Positions 62,879 to 64,000 of a stretch of DNA of 64,000 bases are shown one piece after another; position 1 is the stretch's first letter; every line of letters starts with the position of its first letter. The notes under the pieces were generated by a model. That model was not told the DNA's origin and searched no databases. It saw only the letters and a program-made list of their open reading frames with translations. The DNA is from Mycobacterium sp. MS1601 (GTDB lineage: Bacteria; Actinomycetota; Actinomycetes; Mycobacteriales; Mycobacteriaceae). Position numbers and translations under genes: made by a program. The stretch is taken from the NCBI RefSeq assembly GCF_001984215.1, contig NZ_CP019420.1, positions 4,402,001 through 4,466,000 on the forward strand. Reading direction: 5' to 3'.

Positions 62879-63934
62879 ATGCATCGCCGAATCGTGCTGG
62901 TCGCTTCCGCCGTCGCTCTGTTGAGCCCGCCTGTCGCCCATGCCGAGGAGCCGGTGCTGACCTATCTGGGCAAGGTCGAGTTCCCCGCGGACACGAGGTA
63001 TGACGGCACCCTGGTGGGCGGGCTGTCCGGGATCAGCTACAACCCGGTCGACCAGCTGTATTACATCGTCAGCGACGATCGCTCCGAGCACAATCCGGCC
63101 CGTTTTTACACTGCGCGGATCACGCTGTCCGACAACCGGATCAGTGACGTCCAGTTCGTCGGCACCACTGCCTTCCAAGGTTTGGCCGCCGACGCTCCAC
63201 CGGACGCCGAAGGCATCGCCGTCGACCCCGGCCGGCACCGGCTGTACTGGTCCAGCGAAGGTGCCCGTGATGTCGACGGCGGACTGCTGCTACACCCGCG
63301 GGTCCGGATTGCCGGCTTCGACGGCGCCCCGCTCGGGGAGTTCGACTTACTGCCCGGTCTGCGTGTCTCGCCGGATGAGCAGGGCCCCCGCGAGAACCGC
63401 GCGCTGGAGGGTTTGACGCTGACTCCTGGTGGTGCCTCGGTGTTCGCCGCGATGGAGGGGCCGGTTTACGCCGACGGCCCGCTCCCCGACGAGAATGCGG
63501 GCGCCCTGACCCGAGTGACCCGGTACGACGCTCAGACCGGCATGGCGACAGGGCAATTCGCCTATCCACTGGATGCGGTGACAGCCGGGCCCGGTGGCGA
63601 CAACGGCCTCAGTGACCTGCTGGCTCTCGACGACGGGACCTTCCTGGTGCTGGAGCGCGGCTTCGGCACCCACTCGGAGGTACGGATCTACCGTGCGAGC
63701 ATCGCCGACGCCGAGGATGTGCTGCACCGGCCGAGCCTGATCGGGGCACCGGTGGGTGCCATGACCAAGACGCTGCTGGCCGATTTGGCGACCATTCCGG
63801 GGCTGGATCCCGATAACGTCGAAGGCTTGACGCTCGGGCCGCTGCTTCCGGACGGTCGTCAGTCGATGGTGCTGGTCAGCGACGACAACTTCAGCGACAG
63901 TCAGGTCACCCAGTTCCTGTTGTTCGCCATGTGA
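62879..63934 (+). CDS. Secreted phytase-like esterase domain protein
   Basis: A 351-residue exported protein. The signal peptide MHRRIVLVASAVALLSPPVAHA is followed by a beta-propeller of the 'esterase-like activity of phytase' family: GGLSGISYNPVDQLYYIVSDDRSEHNPARFYTARI, DAEGIAVDPGRHRLYWSSEG, PRENRALEGLTLTPGGASVFAAMEGP, LLALDDGTFLVLERGFG, GLDPDNVEGLTLGP, and VLVSDDNFS. The Asp/Glu-rich loops may bind calcium. Exact substrate unknown. ATG 62879 lies 29 bp after the VIT gene, so co-transcription is possible. Confidence 0.85.
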   Translation: MHRRIVLVASAVALLSPPVAHAEEPVLTYLGKVEFPADTRYDGTLVGGLSGISYNPVDQLYYIVSDDRSEHNPARFYTARITLSDNRISDVQFVGTTAFQGLAADAPPDAEGIAVDPGRHRLYWSSEGARDVDGGLLLHPRVRIAGFDGAPLGEFDLLPGLRVSPDEQGPRENRALEGLTLTPGGASVFAAMEGPVYADGPLPDENAGALTRVTRYDAQTGMATGQFAYPLDAVTAGPGGDNGLSDLLALDDGTFLVLERGFGTHSEVRIYRASIADAEDVLHRPSLIGAPVGAMTKTLLADLATIPGLDPDNVEGLTLGPLLPDGRQSMVLVSDDNFSDSQVTQFLLFAM

Positions 63935-64000
63935 CGTGCAGTTTCTGCCACCTCGCGATCAATCACTGCCAACGGAAATCATCGGTCTCCTGGTCTGGTT

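Overview
The window is high-GC actinobacterial DNA, almost certainly from a fast-growing mycobacterium (Mycolicibacterium-type). The evidence is the end of a mycobactin (mbtE-F-G-H) operon followed by hrcA-dnaJ2-rsmE, phoH-ybeY-CBS protein-era, recO-uppS, zur/smtB-glyS and dgt-dnaG. From memory of the M. tuberculosis Rv2342-Rv2378 region, this is the same backbone order read from the other strand. Start codons are often GTG, stop/start overlaps (GTGA, ATGA) are common, and several starts look leaderless, all usual for mycobacteria.

Layout. (1) 1-10196: siderophore NRPS genes, with mbtE cut by the left edge. (2) 10219-18575: an accessory block holding a STAS protein, a GntR/UTRA regulator, an unusual HAD phosphatase, two DMGDH-like FAD/GcvT demethylases and a choline-kinase-like phosphotransferase. 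Two HutC-type operator sites suggest the regulator controls it. (3) 18568-22024: a conserved small ORF, hrcA, dnaJ2 and rsmE. (4) 22009-37572: the largest accessory island. PruA-like, DadA-like and a second GntR/UTRA regulator lie on the minus strand. Divergently, one tightly packed run encodes a dipeptide-type ABC importer, an M20 amidohydrolase, a class III aminotransferase/aminomutase, an FGGY kinase, a NagB-like deaminase and a LysA-like decarboxylase. (5) 37680-47635: conserved RNA, cell-wall, DNA-repair and zinc genes, interrupted by two secreted-protein genes. (6) 47605-52037: an SDR, Lrp regulator, APC transporter and aminotransferase module. (7) 52070-58267: a TPM-domain protein, dgt, dnaG, two small proteins and tRNA-Asn(GTT). 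(8) 58400-63934: stand-alone oxidase subunits III and IV with a membrane protein, an acyl-CoA oxidase/dehydrogenase, a VIT1-family transporter and a secreted phytase-like esterase.

Most interesting. The island at 22009-37572 is the best candidate for an undescribed pathway: import of an amino-acid or amino-sugar conjugate, hydrolysis, sugar phosphorylation and deamination, and D-amino-acid, diaminopimelate or glutamate-semialdehyde handling. Its binding-protein gene carries an apparent one-base deletion. A second one-base deletion alters the C-terminus of the demethylase at 16113. Other notable points are a 57-bp palindromic tandem repeat kept in frame inside oxidase subunit III, a secreted protein joining WREA repeats to an MmpS-like domain, and strong candidate operators for both GntR regulators and SmtB.

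Functions are read from motifs and neighbourhood only; no database search was possible.
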